Position numbers and translations under genes: made by a program. A stretch of DNA of 64,000 nucleotides from NCBI GenBank assembly GCA_013368315.1, contig JAACJM010000034.1:186001-250000 (forward strand), written 5' to 3'. The stretch is from Tetrapyrgos nigripes. Taxonomy: Eukaryota > Basidiomycota > Agaricomycetes > Agaricales > Campanellaceae. Below are positions 21,315-32,917 of the stretch, piece by piece. The first letter of the stretch is position 1. Every line of letters begins with the position of its first letter. The notes under the pieces were generated by a model that was given only the letters and a program-made list of their open reading frames with translations, was not told the origin of the DNA and did not search any database.

Positions 21315-23893
21315 CTAACACTGATCAACGAGACTATTCTTCGGCCAAGGCTGGTTAAACTGCTTCCAAGTCGTCAGATTCGGGTTGGTATATGCGTCCA
21401 TGTACCTGTGAATCCGACAAGGACAGAGTCAGCTTATCCATCCAGAATCAAAAAGAAAACAAAAAAAAGGAAAAACAGAACATACGTATTAATGTACTCA
21501 GTCGTAGGATAATCCTTCGGATCACACCCAACATTAATCCTATTCTTATTCTGATAAACACGGACCCAATCCACCCTCATCTTCGCTGGGAAATTGATGT
21601 GATCAAAGTCGACGAACCCAAAGTTTTCTGAGAGACCGAGGTTGAGGATCAGATACTACATAGGACGAATCACAATCAATCATTCACATTAGTGAAGAAA
21701 TTCCAGCGCAGTAGAGATGATGGAAATGAAGGATAGCAAAACGCACCATAGGCTCCTGCGGAACCGGCCTCCCAGCAATCTGAACCGCAGGATCAGCACC
21801 AACACCAGCGGAATAAATCATCCAAGAAGGCTTGTCGTCGTTGATCCACGTAATATAGGCTTTATCGAATCCAGGGACGTATTCGAATCCATAGACGGAG
21901 GAACAACCGGTTTTTTCTTGGTAGCAGTTTTGGTCTGAGTGAGGAGTAGAGGAGGAGGGAAAGGTTAGTAGGAGTGGTTAGAAGGAGTGATGAATAGGAG
22001 GAGGGTGTTAGGGGAGGAAAGGGGCAGAGAACACACTAGTCTTAGCAACAGAGGAAGTCGCTTGTTGATAGACACCTCCTTTGTACGAGTTCAATTCCGT
22101 TGTTGCGGGATCGTAGATAACGTAGTTATCAGTCGTATTTGTCCATTCATAAGCCTGATTGAATGGCTAGAACCACAACACCACCACCACATCGTCAGCA
22201 TCACCATATCAAGCCCAACCTGGGGCAAAAAAGACACTCACCGCCCACTGCCCACTCTGACTAACATACCCAACCCCATCCGCCACCGTCGCCTCAATCG
22301 CATCAATCTCCGGCGCCGATCTACCCACATAAGTCCCATCCTTATGTATTGGCCCGGGATGACTCTCCCCATGACAAGTACACCGAGATAGTCGTTGACC
22401 GGGAAGGTAAGATAGAGCACCGTTGTAATTGGCGTCACCGCCTGTTGTTGCTGCAGCGGGAAGACCGTTGAGGGTCTGGTTGGAGAGAGTACCAACGTCG
22501 CAGGAGTCGTAGGAGTAGGGCCACATTCCATCCAAAGTCGCACCATACCCCGCACGACCTAGATTTCCCAATGCCCAGTATGCTGGCCACAGTCTGCGAG
22601 CGAAGCGAGCACAATTCACCATCAGTAAACTCGCTTCCAAAAACCACAACCACCAACCGCCACTACTACTAAATATCAATATCAATGAGCATCACTCACC
22701 CTTGCACCGAACTCGACCCCGGCAACGTAATCGACGCCAACATCATACCTCCCGTAAAACAAAACTTATTCCAAGTCGTCATCATACCACTCTTATACTT
22801 CATATTATGATTCGACGTTGGATCCGCTACTTGCGACAGCGAGATTTCTAAAGCCCCGTTCTTGGTAGTGAGAGCCGAAGGATCATACCATTCGAGATTG
22901 TTGGTACCCCAGTAGTGCAGGTCGGAGGCTTCCCAGAAGGGGTCGTCTCTGGTAAATGGTAAACGAGAATGTATGTCGAATTAGTTTTAAGGCAGATAGA
23001 TAAAAAAAACTGGCCAGTACTAGACTCACCCAGGATAAAAACTCCTCCCTTCCGTATTGAACTCATCACTAAAAACCAAGAGCAAATCGTCATCCCCTGA
23101 ATATGATTTATGTGTATAAGCATCGGAAGGAGTGTCTGGGTCTATGAGGCCTCCAAAACGCATCGCCGGAATCTGATGAAGATAACGTGGGTCGGGTCAG
23201 CATGAAAAATACTCTAGGAAGAGACGATAAGAAGAAGAAAAACACACCTGTCCACTCGCATTAATCCCTCCAATATTGAACCCTCCATTTCTTGACTGAT
23301 GAATACGAGTGAAATGGGTGAGCACTGGATATCCCATGCTGTTAATACGTCAGTACGTCAGCCAACTCCCTCCCCGAATATCAAAAAGAAGTAGCAAAAA
23401 CCCACAAAAGCGTCAAAATCCCCAACGCCAACACCGCCAAACATCCCAAATTCGACGCACTTCTCGCCGTGAACACCGAGCCTCCAAGATCGTTCTTTTG
23501 ATCCCTCTTTGGATCAGGCTCATGTAAATAGTCGTCTGATTCGGGAGTATTACGGTCGAGGGAGAGACCCCAGGAGGCTGGGTCGGGGGCGAGGGAGAAC
23601 TGCGCAGGGAGTTGAGCTGCATCAGATTACGCCTGGAGGTGGAGGAGCAGCAGCAATCTGTTACCCACCTTAGCCCCAATGTATTTAGTCGAACCTGCAC
23701 GAGCGTCGCTGAAAGTGAAATTCTGTTTAGCGTAGCATGTCAGTGTCGAGTGCTCGAGAGCAGAAGGACGAGAAAGACCAAGAATAGAAGAACGCACAGA
23801 ATCCCTCTTCCCCTTCCCAGGCCTCATAACCGCAGCATACGGCGTCAAACCACGCTCTGCGCTGGATTCGTTAAATGTATAGTGATGAGCCAT
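21315..23893 (-). CDS. KRE6/SKN1-type beta-glucan synthesis-associated protein (copy 2)
   Basis: Paralogue of the gene at 3845-6659. The start Met (23893) opens a cytosolic tail [19 protein letters not shown]; a hydrophobic anchor follows ([16 protein letters not shown]), then the luminal SKN1/GH16-like domain: [63 protein letters not shown] (catalytic-type acidic residues kept), YVSQSGQWA and the C-terminal [17 protein letters not shown]...VDQC. Most introns occur at positions equivalent to copy 1. The protein lengths are similar, but the cytosolic tails are unrelated, as expected if trafficking or regulation differ while the enzyme-like domain is kept. The stop is TAG at 21315-21317. Confidence 0.92.
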
Positions 23894-24469
23894 CTGGAGT
23901 GGAGTGAAATGATAGTGTTGATAGTGCTGGGAGCGATAGTGTAACGTGATGAAAAACGAGAGTGAGTGAGTGAGTGGTGTAGTAGTTTCGGATTGACTGT
24001 ATGTCCTCCGCTTCCGAGTCTTCTAGTAGATGATAGCTAGCGGGCCAAGGCAAACCGGGTCAGTCGTCCTGCGTCCTGGCACTCAAGAATTAGTCGAAGA
24101 GCGATGACAAGAAAAGAAGGAAAGGAAGGAAGCAGGAGGTAAGAGATAAAGATTAGTGAATGAGGGCCACGAATTAAGCAGTAACTATATCCGCTAAAAC
24201 CACAGCATCCGTGTGGACGAGTCCCTGAATGTCAGAGAAAGGGAATACATCGGGCAATAAATCGAAAACTTTCTGCGAAAGGAGAGAGGACCTGAAACGA
24301 AGAATGTGGCTCCTATTTGAGGAGGCCTTCAGTGGCGCTATACGTTTTGGTTTCCTTCCTGCTTCCTCCTGACTGTATTTGATCGTGTAGTCAGAACGTT
24401 TCGATGAGAACGATGACGCCAGAAGAGACTGTTGAAACACATTTTGTTGCACCTATACCGCAAATTATA
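23894..24469. other. Intergenic, no gene supported
   Basis: Contains the presumed promoter of KRE6/SKN1 copy 2 and a 92-codon minus frame (24174-24452) of no recognisable family directly after the THG1 fragment. Confidence 0.35.
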
Positions 24470-24998
24470 CTACTCTTTCAAAATCTCTGGACGTTGGCTC
24501 CAGAAATCTTCCTTGATAACGTCACAATGCAAGACCTCCAATCTCGTCAAGGGCTTCTTTTCCTTGTCCTTGCTTCCAGCCACTGGACTCACACTTTCCA
24601 CCTGAGCCGACCGAGATTGTAGAGGATCAGCTTGAAAATCAGATCCAAGCTGCACAATCACGCTTCCCTTCCTATATCGCGGTTCTATATCATTGTAGGT
24701 TATGCCAAATTGCGAGTACAGAATCTCGTTCTTATCTTTGGATATCGTGCCCTATTGTCAATCAAATTACTCAGCAAACTTCATGGTAAGCAGATGTAGA
24801 CTCCACTCAACCCGTAGAGTCGCGTGAGCTTCCGTCGTCGTTTGCCCACCTTGCTGAACGAGTGCCCAGAACGTCGTGTTATACAAGTTGTTGGTGTGAG
24901 CTGAGAGGAGTCAGTTACCAAGAAACACGATCTCAGCTGTCAAACTCTCATCCGCAGACAGAAGCACAAAAAAGGTGCTCACTATCCGCTTGTCTCCA
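24470..24998 (-). pseudogene. THG1: 5'-truncated tRNA(His) guanylyltransferase (THG1) fragment
   Basis: Three exons with good splice sites encode the C-terminal part of Thg1: the end of an exon giving FAWRQAD (24983-24998), exon 24812-24900 (HTNNLYNTTFWALVQQGG) and exon 24470-24751 (GTISKDKNEILYSQFGI, YRKGSVIVQ, LHCDVIKEDFWSQRPEIL, stop). Thg1 adds G-1 to tRNA-His and is essential in yeast. Upstream of WRQAD the sequence is not Thg1-like in any frame, and the catalytic N-terminal half with its metal-binding Asp residues is absent. GST1 ends only 89 bp away. A working copy must exist elsewhere; this is a broken duplicate or rearrangement scar. Confidence 0.85.
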
Positions 24999-25086
24999 CG
25001 CAAAATGCCGAAAGCCAAATTTCGAACGTGGTCCGTGCGTTCCGACGCGTCGCGTCTTGGTTCAGAGATTACAAAACGAAATTGAA

Positions 25087-25903
25087 CTACGACGTAGCCG
25101 CCTCCACCTTCTCCAAATACCTTGCCCATCTCCCTTCATTCCACCTCGCAATATCCTTCCACTTCTCCCCATCTTCTCCCCAAAGCGCTTTAACCCACTT
25201 CAACCACCCCGCCAAAGCAAAGTCCGCAAACGAAATCCTATCACCCATGACAAACTCATTCTCCTTCCCGATCCATTGATCAATCTTCTCAAACCCCTTT
25301 TCGACTTTTTTCCACTCCACCTTGGCTTGTTCACCCCTCGGAAAAGCTTCATCTATAGGCGTTCCACCAAGCATACTATTCTTCATAGCTTCACGAAAAT
25401 AATCCTGACTTTCTGGATTCAACAACACTTCGCAAGTCGTATGCCAACCAAATAGAAGGATGGGTCTCATCAACGGGAAAAGGGCTTCGACAAAAGCTGT
25501 TTGAAGTGCTTTCGTCCCTGGAGGAATGAGTAAAGGCGTATCCGGGTAAATTTTGTCGAGGTATTCTGCGATGTTGAGAGACTCTGATACTCCTGACCCG
25601 GTTGAAGGGTCGATTATGGCTGGGATGGTATAGTAAGAGCTACCGTCGGGTTTCGTACCGGTCGGCGAGATACCGACAGCTTTAAGAGTAGGTTCGACAT
25701 CGGGATATTCCACCCAGTTGACCTTGTATGGAAGTTTTTTGTAGCCCAGGGAAAATCTGTGTGTGATACCGGTATAACAAGGTGAATCTAAATTCTGAAA
25801 AGCTTCCTACTCACCTCGTTTTCCATACATTGGGATTCCAGCCATGAACCCCTTCTTTCCTGTTTGGGAAGTCGTACAAGACAATCGTTTTCGAGTCTGA
25901 CAT
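25087..25903 (-). CDS. Glutathione S-transferase, etherase-like (GST1)
   Basis: 252 codons in two exons (25815-25903 and 25087-25756). The thioredoxin-fold N-terminal domain starts IVLYDFPNR, continues with WNPNVWKTRFSLGYKKLPYKVNWVEYPDVE and a cis-Pro region YYTIPAII, then the binding motif DPSTGSGVSESLNIAEYLDK. A helical C-terminal domain includes FVMGDRISFADFALAGWLKW. The pattern matches fungal GSTs related to bacterial LigE beta-etherases (often called GTE/FuA in wood-decay fungi). It would conjugate glutathione to, or cleave, aromatic ethers. First of three tandem minus-strand copies. Confidence 0.9.
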
Positions 25904-26099
25904 GATTTACTCCCAAAAGCACAAGAAGCAAGCCTTAAATACGCTGGATTTTTGATTACAAAGGTAGACCTTCGGATAACATCCGTAGATGCGCTTGCTA
26001 ATCCGATGAATGCATCGTATATCTATCCTTCGGGTAGCAAGTAGAGCAACCGACGGTAAGTATACCTTGTTGTTTGCAATGACGTATGTACCCCAAAAA

Positions 26100-26909
26100 T
26101 CAATACACCTCCAACTTCTTCACCAGCTCACCCCACCTTCCATCGTGCCAACTCATCAAGTCCTTCCACATCTCGCTATCTTCCCCCCAAGCACTCTTAC
26201 ACCACTCCAACCATCCTCCGAGGACAAAATCAGCAAATGAAACCGTATCTCCCATAACAAATTCATCTCTCTTCCCCATCCACCCCGCAACCTTCCCAAA
26301 CCCCTCTTCCACCTTCTTCCATTCCTCCTTCACACGTTCACCCTTCGGAGTAAACTCTTCCACATCTACGCCTAACAACTCTTTCCTAGTCCTCCTGACG
26401 TATTCTTCACTACTGGAATTCAACAACACTTTGCATGTTTCACCGAGTACAAACTGGAATAAAGGCATAAGGTTTGTATAAACTGCCTCAATAAACGCAG
26501 CTTGTAATGCCTTGGTTCCAGGAGGAATAAGCAAAGGCTTGCCAGTATCGGGGTACGTCTTATCGAGGTATTCAGCGATGAGGAAGGATTCAGCCAATGC
26601 TGTTCCGGTGGATGAGTCTACGATGGCCGGAAGAGTATACATAGGTCTGCCCTCGGGCCCGGGCCATTGATATGTTGGAGGAATATCGAGGGTTTTCAAG
26701 GTTGATTCGACGTCGGGGTATTCGACCCAGACGGTTTTGAATGGAAGGCCTTTGTACTTTAGAGAAAACCTGCAACGACGTTTTTGGGCGAGTGAGTGAT
26801 TTATCTTGTTGAATAGCGTTAATTATGTAACTGACCTAGTTTTCCATGTATGGGGATTCCAGGCCTCGGCACCATCCCTTTTTGGGGGAAAGTCATAGAA
26901 AGTGATCAT
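26100..26909 (-). CDS. Glutathione S-transferase, etherase-like (GST2)
   Basis: 247 codons, exons 26836-26909 and 26100-26769, with the intron at the same codon (TR/FS) as in its neighbours. Motifs: ITFYDFPPKRDG, WVEYPDVE, YTLPAIVDSSTG, SFLIAEYLDKTYPD, FVMGDTVSFADFVLGGWLEW. Contains a small insertion (TYQWPGPEGRPM) where GST1 and GST3 have the SIKPDG/TKPDG loop, probably changing the substrate pocket edge. Same family and reasoning as GST1. Confidence 0.9.
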
Positions 26910-27087
26910 TTCTTGTTGTTATGAAACATAGTTGCGTTCCTCAGCATTTATACTTATCGACCAAGTCATACGAATCATTGCTGAAGTACTCGCAACGGCA
27001 CCGAGGTGGCGCCAGGGCCGACCGGCCCTGGTCAGTCCAGATTCCATAGCCAATTGACTCTAGCTATTATGGCAGTCGACCCAGTAC

Positions 27088-27952
27088 CTACTTGGGAAAA
27101 TACTCCTCCAAACTCTCCAACAATCTTCCCCATCTCCCATCATTCCAACTAGCAATATCCTTCCACTCCTGACTCTCCTCCCCCCACGCATTCTTACAAT
27201 ACACCAACCACCCACCAATCGCGAAATCACCCAAGATCGGATTTTCTCCCATAATGAATCTATTACTATTATCATTTCCTTGGCCTTGGGGGCCGTACCA
27301 CCCCGCCATCTTCCCAAACCCTGCCTCAAGTTTCTTCCATTCCTCCCTAGCACTCTCCCCCTTCGGAACAATCTCATCAACACTCTTTCCCCCGAGGACC
27401 ATCTCCTTCCTCGTCCTCCTGAAATACTCCGCACTCCTTGGATTCATCAATACATCACAAGACTGTTTCATCCCAAACGCGAAAAGAGGAGCAATACAGG
27501 GTATAATCCCATCGATGAACGCTGCTTGGAGGCCTCTGGTCCCTTTTGGAACGACCGACGGGGTGTCTGGATATGTCTTGTCAAGATACTCAGCAATCAC
27601 GAAGGAATCTGATAGGGCTGCGCCAGTGGAAGGATCGATGATAGCTGGTTGGGTGTACAGGGGTGTACCATCTGGTTTTATGGAAGACGGGGCGATACCT
27701 GCGGCTTTAAGGGTTGATTCGACATCGGGGTATTCGACCCAGATGGTTTTGAAGGGGAGGCATTTGTAGTAGAGGGAGAACCTACATGGGGGAATGCATT
27801 AACTTGAGCGGACGTGTGGATCGACAGAGGCTTTCGAACTCGAAGACAAAAAGATACTATCCTTACCTGGTCTTCAGAGTATTGGGGTTCCAGGCCAGAA
27901 CGCCGTCCTTCTTGGAGGGGAAGTCGTAGAAAGTGATTGTCTTATCTGTCAT
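27088..27952 (-). CDS. Glutathione S-transferase, etherase-like (GST3)
   Basis: 259 codons, exons 27867-27952 and 27088-27781. Motifs: ITFYDFPSKKDG, WVEYPDVESTLKAAGI, YTQPAIIDPSTG, SFVIAEYLDKTYPD, FIMGENPILGDFAIGGWLVY. The loop before FIMGE is extended and rich in Gly/Asn (GPQGQGNDNSN). All three genes share intron position and orientation and are separated by about 190 bp, so they arose by tandem duplication. Confidence 0.9.
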
Positions 27953-30042
27953 GATGGCTGTAATGGTGAGGGTTATCTTCGTCTCTGGTATTTATAGCGT
28001 TCATTCTCCCCCTCATCGCCGTCGCTTGTAACTTTTTCGGTAGCCGTAGAGCCTGTTGACAGTACACAATGAGCTACAATGACATTTAGATTTCTTATCA
28101 AGGCCCGAAGTATTCAGTCTCCTATTCAGGCTATAGCACACATATTTTATAAAAGTTTATGCAAAAAACGCGGTTATAACCCATCAATGCTTCTTTTTAA
28201 AAAACGACGGATGATCCTTGCCTACGAGGCATTTGTAAGCGACCTACCATTCTCAGCATGGTAGCTCACGGACCATCCACAGTCGCTGGTCTTTACTTCG
28301 GAAACTGCCTTCGCTCGGTGCTCACCTGCCGTCGGGCTTTTCGGAAAAATGCTTAGGCTCGGGCTACTTGATGTACCCGACCCCTGGAATATTCCCGCCC
28401 TGCTTGGGCACGCGCCCATTGCATCGGTATATTGCGCCTACATGTAAACCAATCACATTAGTACACTGTAGTGTAGGGGTACTAGATAAAACCTTAAAAT
28501 TGCCGTTGGCCTTTCCGAAAAACTGAATGCTCTAGGTTTGGACTATTCACGATCGGTGCACGCTACTTATTAGGGGCTGCATCCCACCCTGTGAATATGC
28601 CCTGCTTGGGCACCAGCCTATTGCATCTATATACGTTCATCGTTATCACAGCACTTTGTATGTAGTATGTAAGTAAATATACAGAAACGCGGAAAGATTT
28701 TTTTGGGAAATGCTTCGGGTTCTGGTTATTGCTCAGCCCCTGGGAAATCCTTACATCGCTAGGTTTCCGTTCCCTTACCTCCTCATCTTTTACTACTTTT
28801 CTTTGCATCTCACACCAATACGGAGTCCAAAGGTTGATTACTCGGGTCAGTCGAGAGTCTAGACTAGGATTGATCGGGGATATTCGGTACTGTCGGTTTT
28901 TACGGTGATCGGGGTCGGGTATGCCCCGCTTCATCCCCCCCCTCCCCCATTAGTACACCTATACCAGAGCACAATCAATTGATTAGTTGAGAGCAGTCGT
29001 TAGTGGAGAGCCTGTATTATCTTGTCTTCCCAGGCATTTTTGGGTACTAAATATCAATCTGCACTTGATCAGCATCAATTGTGGCTGAAAGAATAACCAT
29101 CATTGTAAATTCTAGGCATGTAGAATCCATACCGGTTCACGGTAGATGTATCAGTTGTGCATAAAATTACTTTTAGGTTGCTTTCTGGACCAAAGAACAA
29201 CAGCGCCAGGTGGCTATATGCATACTTCGACGTTAATTCAGCGATCATTTGCTGGTATGATACTTTCTGACTCGAAGGACCATTTTAAATAGCACCCAAA
29301 GGTCAAAAATGAGAATTTTACATGTACACGGACTCAGCTGCAGGCCCTGGTGCCAAGTGTCAATATATGCCGAAGAGTCTAGCAAGCGATGTATGCGTTT
29401 GAGTGTTTGGATGATCACCTTTTTGCAGTTTTCACATCCCAAGTGCTTTTACGGCTCTGCTGATTTCAGATGGCCATAATATAGCTGGATACCTTATAAC
29501 TACTCTTTTATATGTCACTCGCAACATCTATCCATTTTTTGGTGATTTTAAAACTACTACATGATACCTCTAATCCAAGACGAACATCCCAGATTGCCCA
29601 TTTTATGACCGTTTTGTATCAACATGCAAGGATATTGCGTATTACTCAACGGGTGGCAGCGAGAAATATTCCTAGAGTACAAATACATATCTAGACCCTA
29701 TCCCAAAGCTCTCCGAGGTGAAATATGCTCTGTGGTTTCAACGTGAACAGAAATAAAGACTGAGATGGTGCACTAAGCGCCCGCAAAACACGTGGGAATC
29801 TATTGTAACAGTTCAATTTTTATTCTCTTTGGACCAGTTATGCGTTCAAAACTGGTTCTGGGATTGATAATCTACCCTGATGGTGTATATAGAGCTGTCT
29901 CAGCCTTAACGAACGGACTGAGTGCATGACTGTGTTTGTACGACGATGCAGGAGTTGTTCGACATTAGTTCGACCAGAAATTCGACCGCAATTGGAACTC
30001 CGTTGACGCGTCATCATCGTATGCGTCAACCACCTAGCAAAC
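27953..30042. other. Gene-free region with degenerate direct repeats
   Basis: No coding sequence recognised. Two diverged ~170-bp direct copies occur at about 28280-28450 and 28500-28665; both contain a GCCGT...CGGAAAAA start and a shared CCCTGCTTGGGCAC followed by CCATTGCAT/CTATTGCAT. The rest is AT-rich. Confidence 0.45.
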
Positions 30043-31337
30043 CGGTATAGCTAAATCTGCAGACACCCCGTGCAGACACCCTGCAAGGCTGCAGACACCC
30101 TTCGCATAGCATTGTAGATTACTGTATAGGACTATATGTACCATACCATATATATATGTGACCTACAGGATGATTTTAAAGTTGTGTATTAGCTGTACAC
30201 AGAGTGTAAAAATCTTCAAAAAAAGGAGTATAAGCACAGCCACAGATTTTTTCCTGAAACATTCTTACAGAATTTCTCTATTCAAGATATCAGGAGAGTA
30301 TCTATACATTCTCATGAGTGTATATCAGTGTGAATCTGTAAAGCAAGGACACTCAAGATGTCTCATAATGCTTTGAGATGCTTGCTACCTGCATTTCACT
30401 ACTGATCTTTGAATATCCTATTATATCAAACAATTGGTAGTATTTGGCTCATGTCTGAGCATGTTTCTACAAGATAATACATCATAATAACTTCAAGATA
30501 ATTTGTACTCATTGTAATTTTTGGGAAGGGTGTCTGCAGACACCTTGCAGACACCTTAAGTAAAGATAGATAGTCACATTAGACACTTGCTTGTGGCAGT
30601 TAATGACCCTGTAGTAGAAATAATACCAAGTTATTGCCATTTTTGAAAAGTTCGTGCGTGTGTCACTTTGGTTAATTTTCGAGTTTTTGGGCTCAATTTT
30701 GTGAGAGCTGCAGCTCACTCATTTCCCCACCTTTGCCTTCATTTTTAGCACAAAACAACATTATTTCAGCGTCTCTAGGGTATGGTGTACATAGCTAGAC
30801 CTGTGATACACTTGTTGTCATACTCACTTTTCGGGCTCCCTCTACTGTATCTGAGCAAATGTGTAATATCTGTGGGGAGTACAGGCAAGCTAAGGCTGTC
30901 TAGCAAAGCCCAGGGAGTTTATGCAGGGATCTAGGAAGCAGCTAAAGTGAGAACAATGCCCTAGTCACAGATAATTGCAGCCCGCTATTCCACATGTCAT
31001 CAACTTCTGCTTTGTTCCTATACTACCATCATGGTTCGCGGCCGGCCACTTTCAGACGATCTGCGACACACTCTTATTCACCTAGGACATCATCTACCTC
31101 TCTCCAAATCAGAAAGTGTCAGAGTCACAAGTCTGAGACTTAGGTATGTGCACGAATGGCCAATTCTTGTTATTCATAGTAGGTAGAAGAAATGTGTGTA
31201 CTATACAAGAAACTAACAAGAGCAATGATTTTGACAAGGTATGAGTCAGTAGTGATAAGAATCAGAGTGTCTGCAGGGTGTCTGCAGGGTGTCTGCAGGG
31301 GGTGTCTGCAGGGGGTGTCTGCAGATTTCTGATACCC
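30043..31337. mobile_element. Inverted-repeat element(s) with reiterated CTGCAGACACC motif
   Basis: Left end: CTGCAGACACC three times at 30057-30100. Right end: GGTGTCTGCAG units in direct succession, at least five, at 31266-31325. A palindromic middle cluster lies at 30529-30557. Outside the arrays AAATCTGCAG on the left mirrors CTGCAGATTT on the right, and GGTAT/ATACC are also mirrored. It is either one 1.3-kb element or two adjacent/nested ones meeting at 30540. Target duplication not identified. A possible transposase first exon is inside (31031). Confidence 0.55.
31031..31140 (+). pseudogene. Possible transposase N-terminal (helix-turn-helix) fragment
   Basis: ATG followed by VRGRPLSDDLRHTLIHLGHH and a GTATGT donor-like site near the end of the frame. 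The RGRPLSDDLR pattern resembles the N-terminus of basidiomycete Tc1/IS630-like transposases. Nothing further of the gene is present before the right repeat array, so it is at best a remnant. Low certainty. Confidence 0.35.
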
Positions 31338-32917
31338 GCTAGCAAACTGCCAGTACAACTCTTGGCCACCACTTTGTCCACTTTTCTCTTTCTCTACTTT
31401 CAAAAATGACTACGACAGACACATATATGCAGAGTTGGCTTCGTTCATAGATGATAGGCAATACCAAGGTTGCAGCACTTGGTCAAGTAGATTTTATGTG
31501 CATCCTACATCTTCTTAGTACATAGAACACTCATTTAGCAACTGCCTACATGCTTCCCACTCGTTTTCTTCCCTAGTCTCATGGCAATACCTTACCTCAC
31601 CTCAACAATTCCAACCCAATTCAGTCCCTCTCTCACTGCAGCCCTCCCCTTCGACCTAGCAGCATCCAACTTAAACTCCATCTCCACTTTCATGCAATCC
31701 CCTGGAATTCCCAGACTCTCAACTCCTTCTGCTTCAGTTCTAATCCCTTCCATTGCTGAAGGCTTTTAAAACAAGGCTGGGGGTTCAGCATAAAGATGTG
31801 TGGACAGATGTGGTGCATGGAATGAAGCTAGTGAAGACTCAGAGCTGGAGAGGTGTGGGTTGAAGGAGTAGGAGTGTAGGAGAAGAAGGGGAGGCTGATA
31901 GGCAAGTGAGTAACCTTTTTATTAGTGCCAACTGATACATTTTCTTTTTTCCTTTCATCCTTGTTTTTGTCCTGCCTGCAGCTGTCAATGGACCACAGTA
32001 AACAAGGTTTTACTTCCTTTACCCTGCCACCACTCTTCATTTCACTCAGATGAACCGGTACCTCCACAGCCTACCTCTGATTGAAGATGCTGCAGCATGG
32101 AGGTTTTCGTTGTAGACTTGTACTTCATTAGTCTATAATGTAACCCGTCTATAGAAAATATGACAGCCAGTCCATATATTTGTGTCCAGTCTAATCCATG
32201 CCCAAGCCTGCCTGCAGTGGTAATGAGATACTTGTTTTGGAAAGTGGCCGTTCAAGCCAAGTTTGGAAGCGTTGAGGAGGGATGGACGTCAATGGACCTT
32301 GGTCCATAGGATGGTACCCAAACCACCAGTCATATGAGTATCTGTCTTGGCCCTAAGATATTTGGCAGGGCTTTTATAAAAAGGAGCTGGTTGTGAGTGT
32401 AGGAATAACTGGCATTTTTTATATGAAGTTATCTAAGGATCAAGCTAGTATTTTACAAAATTGCTGCATCTCAGGGTGTCCTATTCTCTTCCCAGATGAA
32501 GGTCAATGCTGGGTCAATGAGCTTGGAGTGAGCTTACAGTGCAACAATTCAAGAGCAAGACACGTGGCTTCAATGAAATGAAATTAACAATTGACTACCT
32601 ACACTACTCATTCTAAGCAGTGCACTATGTGCACCATCCCTGACTCCTCATTTCACAGAGACTTAGACTACGAACCCAAAGTTGCTACTTAGCGACATAT
32701 TAACCATTGATTATGACATAAGACACTACATGTACAATAAAAGGTTTATAATTGTCAATGCGCCAACTCTGCCTAAACTGATCCTCTTAGAGAGGAGAGA
32801 TGATGCTGGAGAAGTAAGAATTATTTGGAGCCAGAAGGTTGTTGTAGAAAGTGTTATAGACATTTTGAGTGTGGACTTTGGTGGATTGTGAACCTGGAAT
32901 TCTCGCTGCAACGGTAT
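31338..32917. other. Gene-free region
   Basis: Short low-complexity frames only (for example 31581-31769, rich in Ser/Pro/Leu). Possibly untranslated remnants of the adjacent decayed Helitron; no boundary could be set. Confidence 0.3.

Noticed and set aside
24911..25129. 72-codon frame antisense-overlapping GST1 end and THG1 fragment
   Set aside because: It reads the THG1 exon in the wrong frame; the WRQAD frame with splice sites explains the sequence better.
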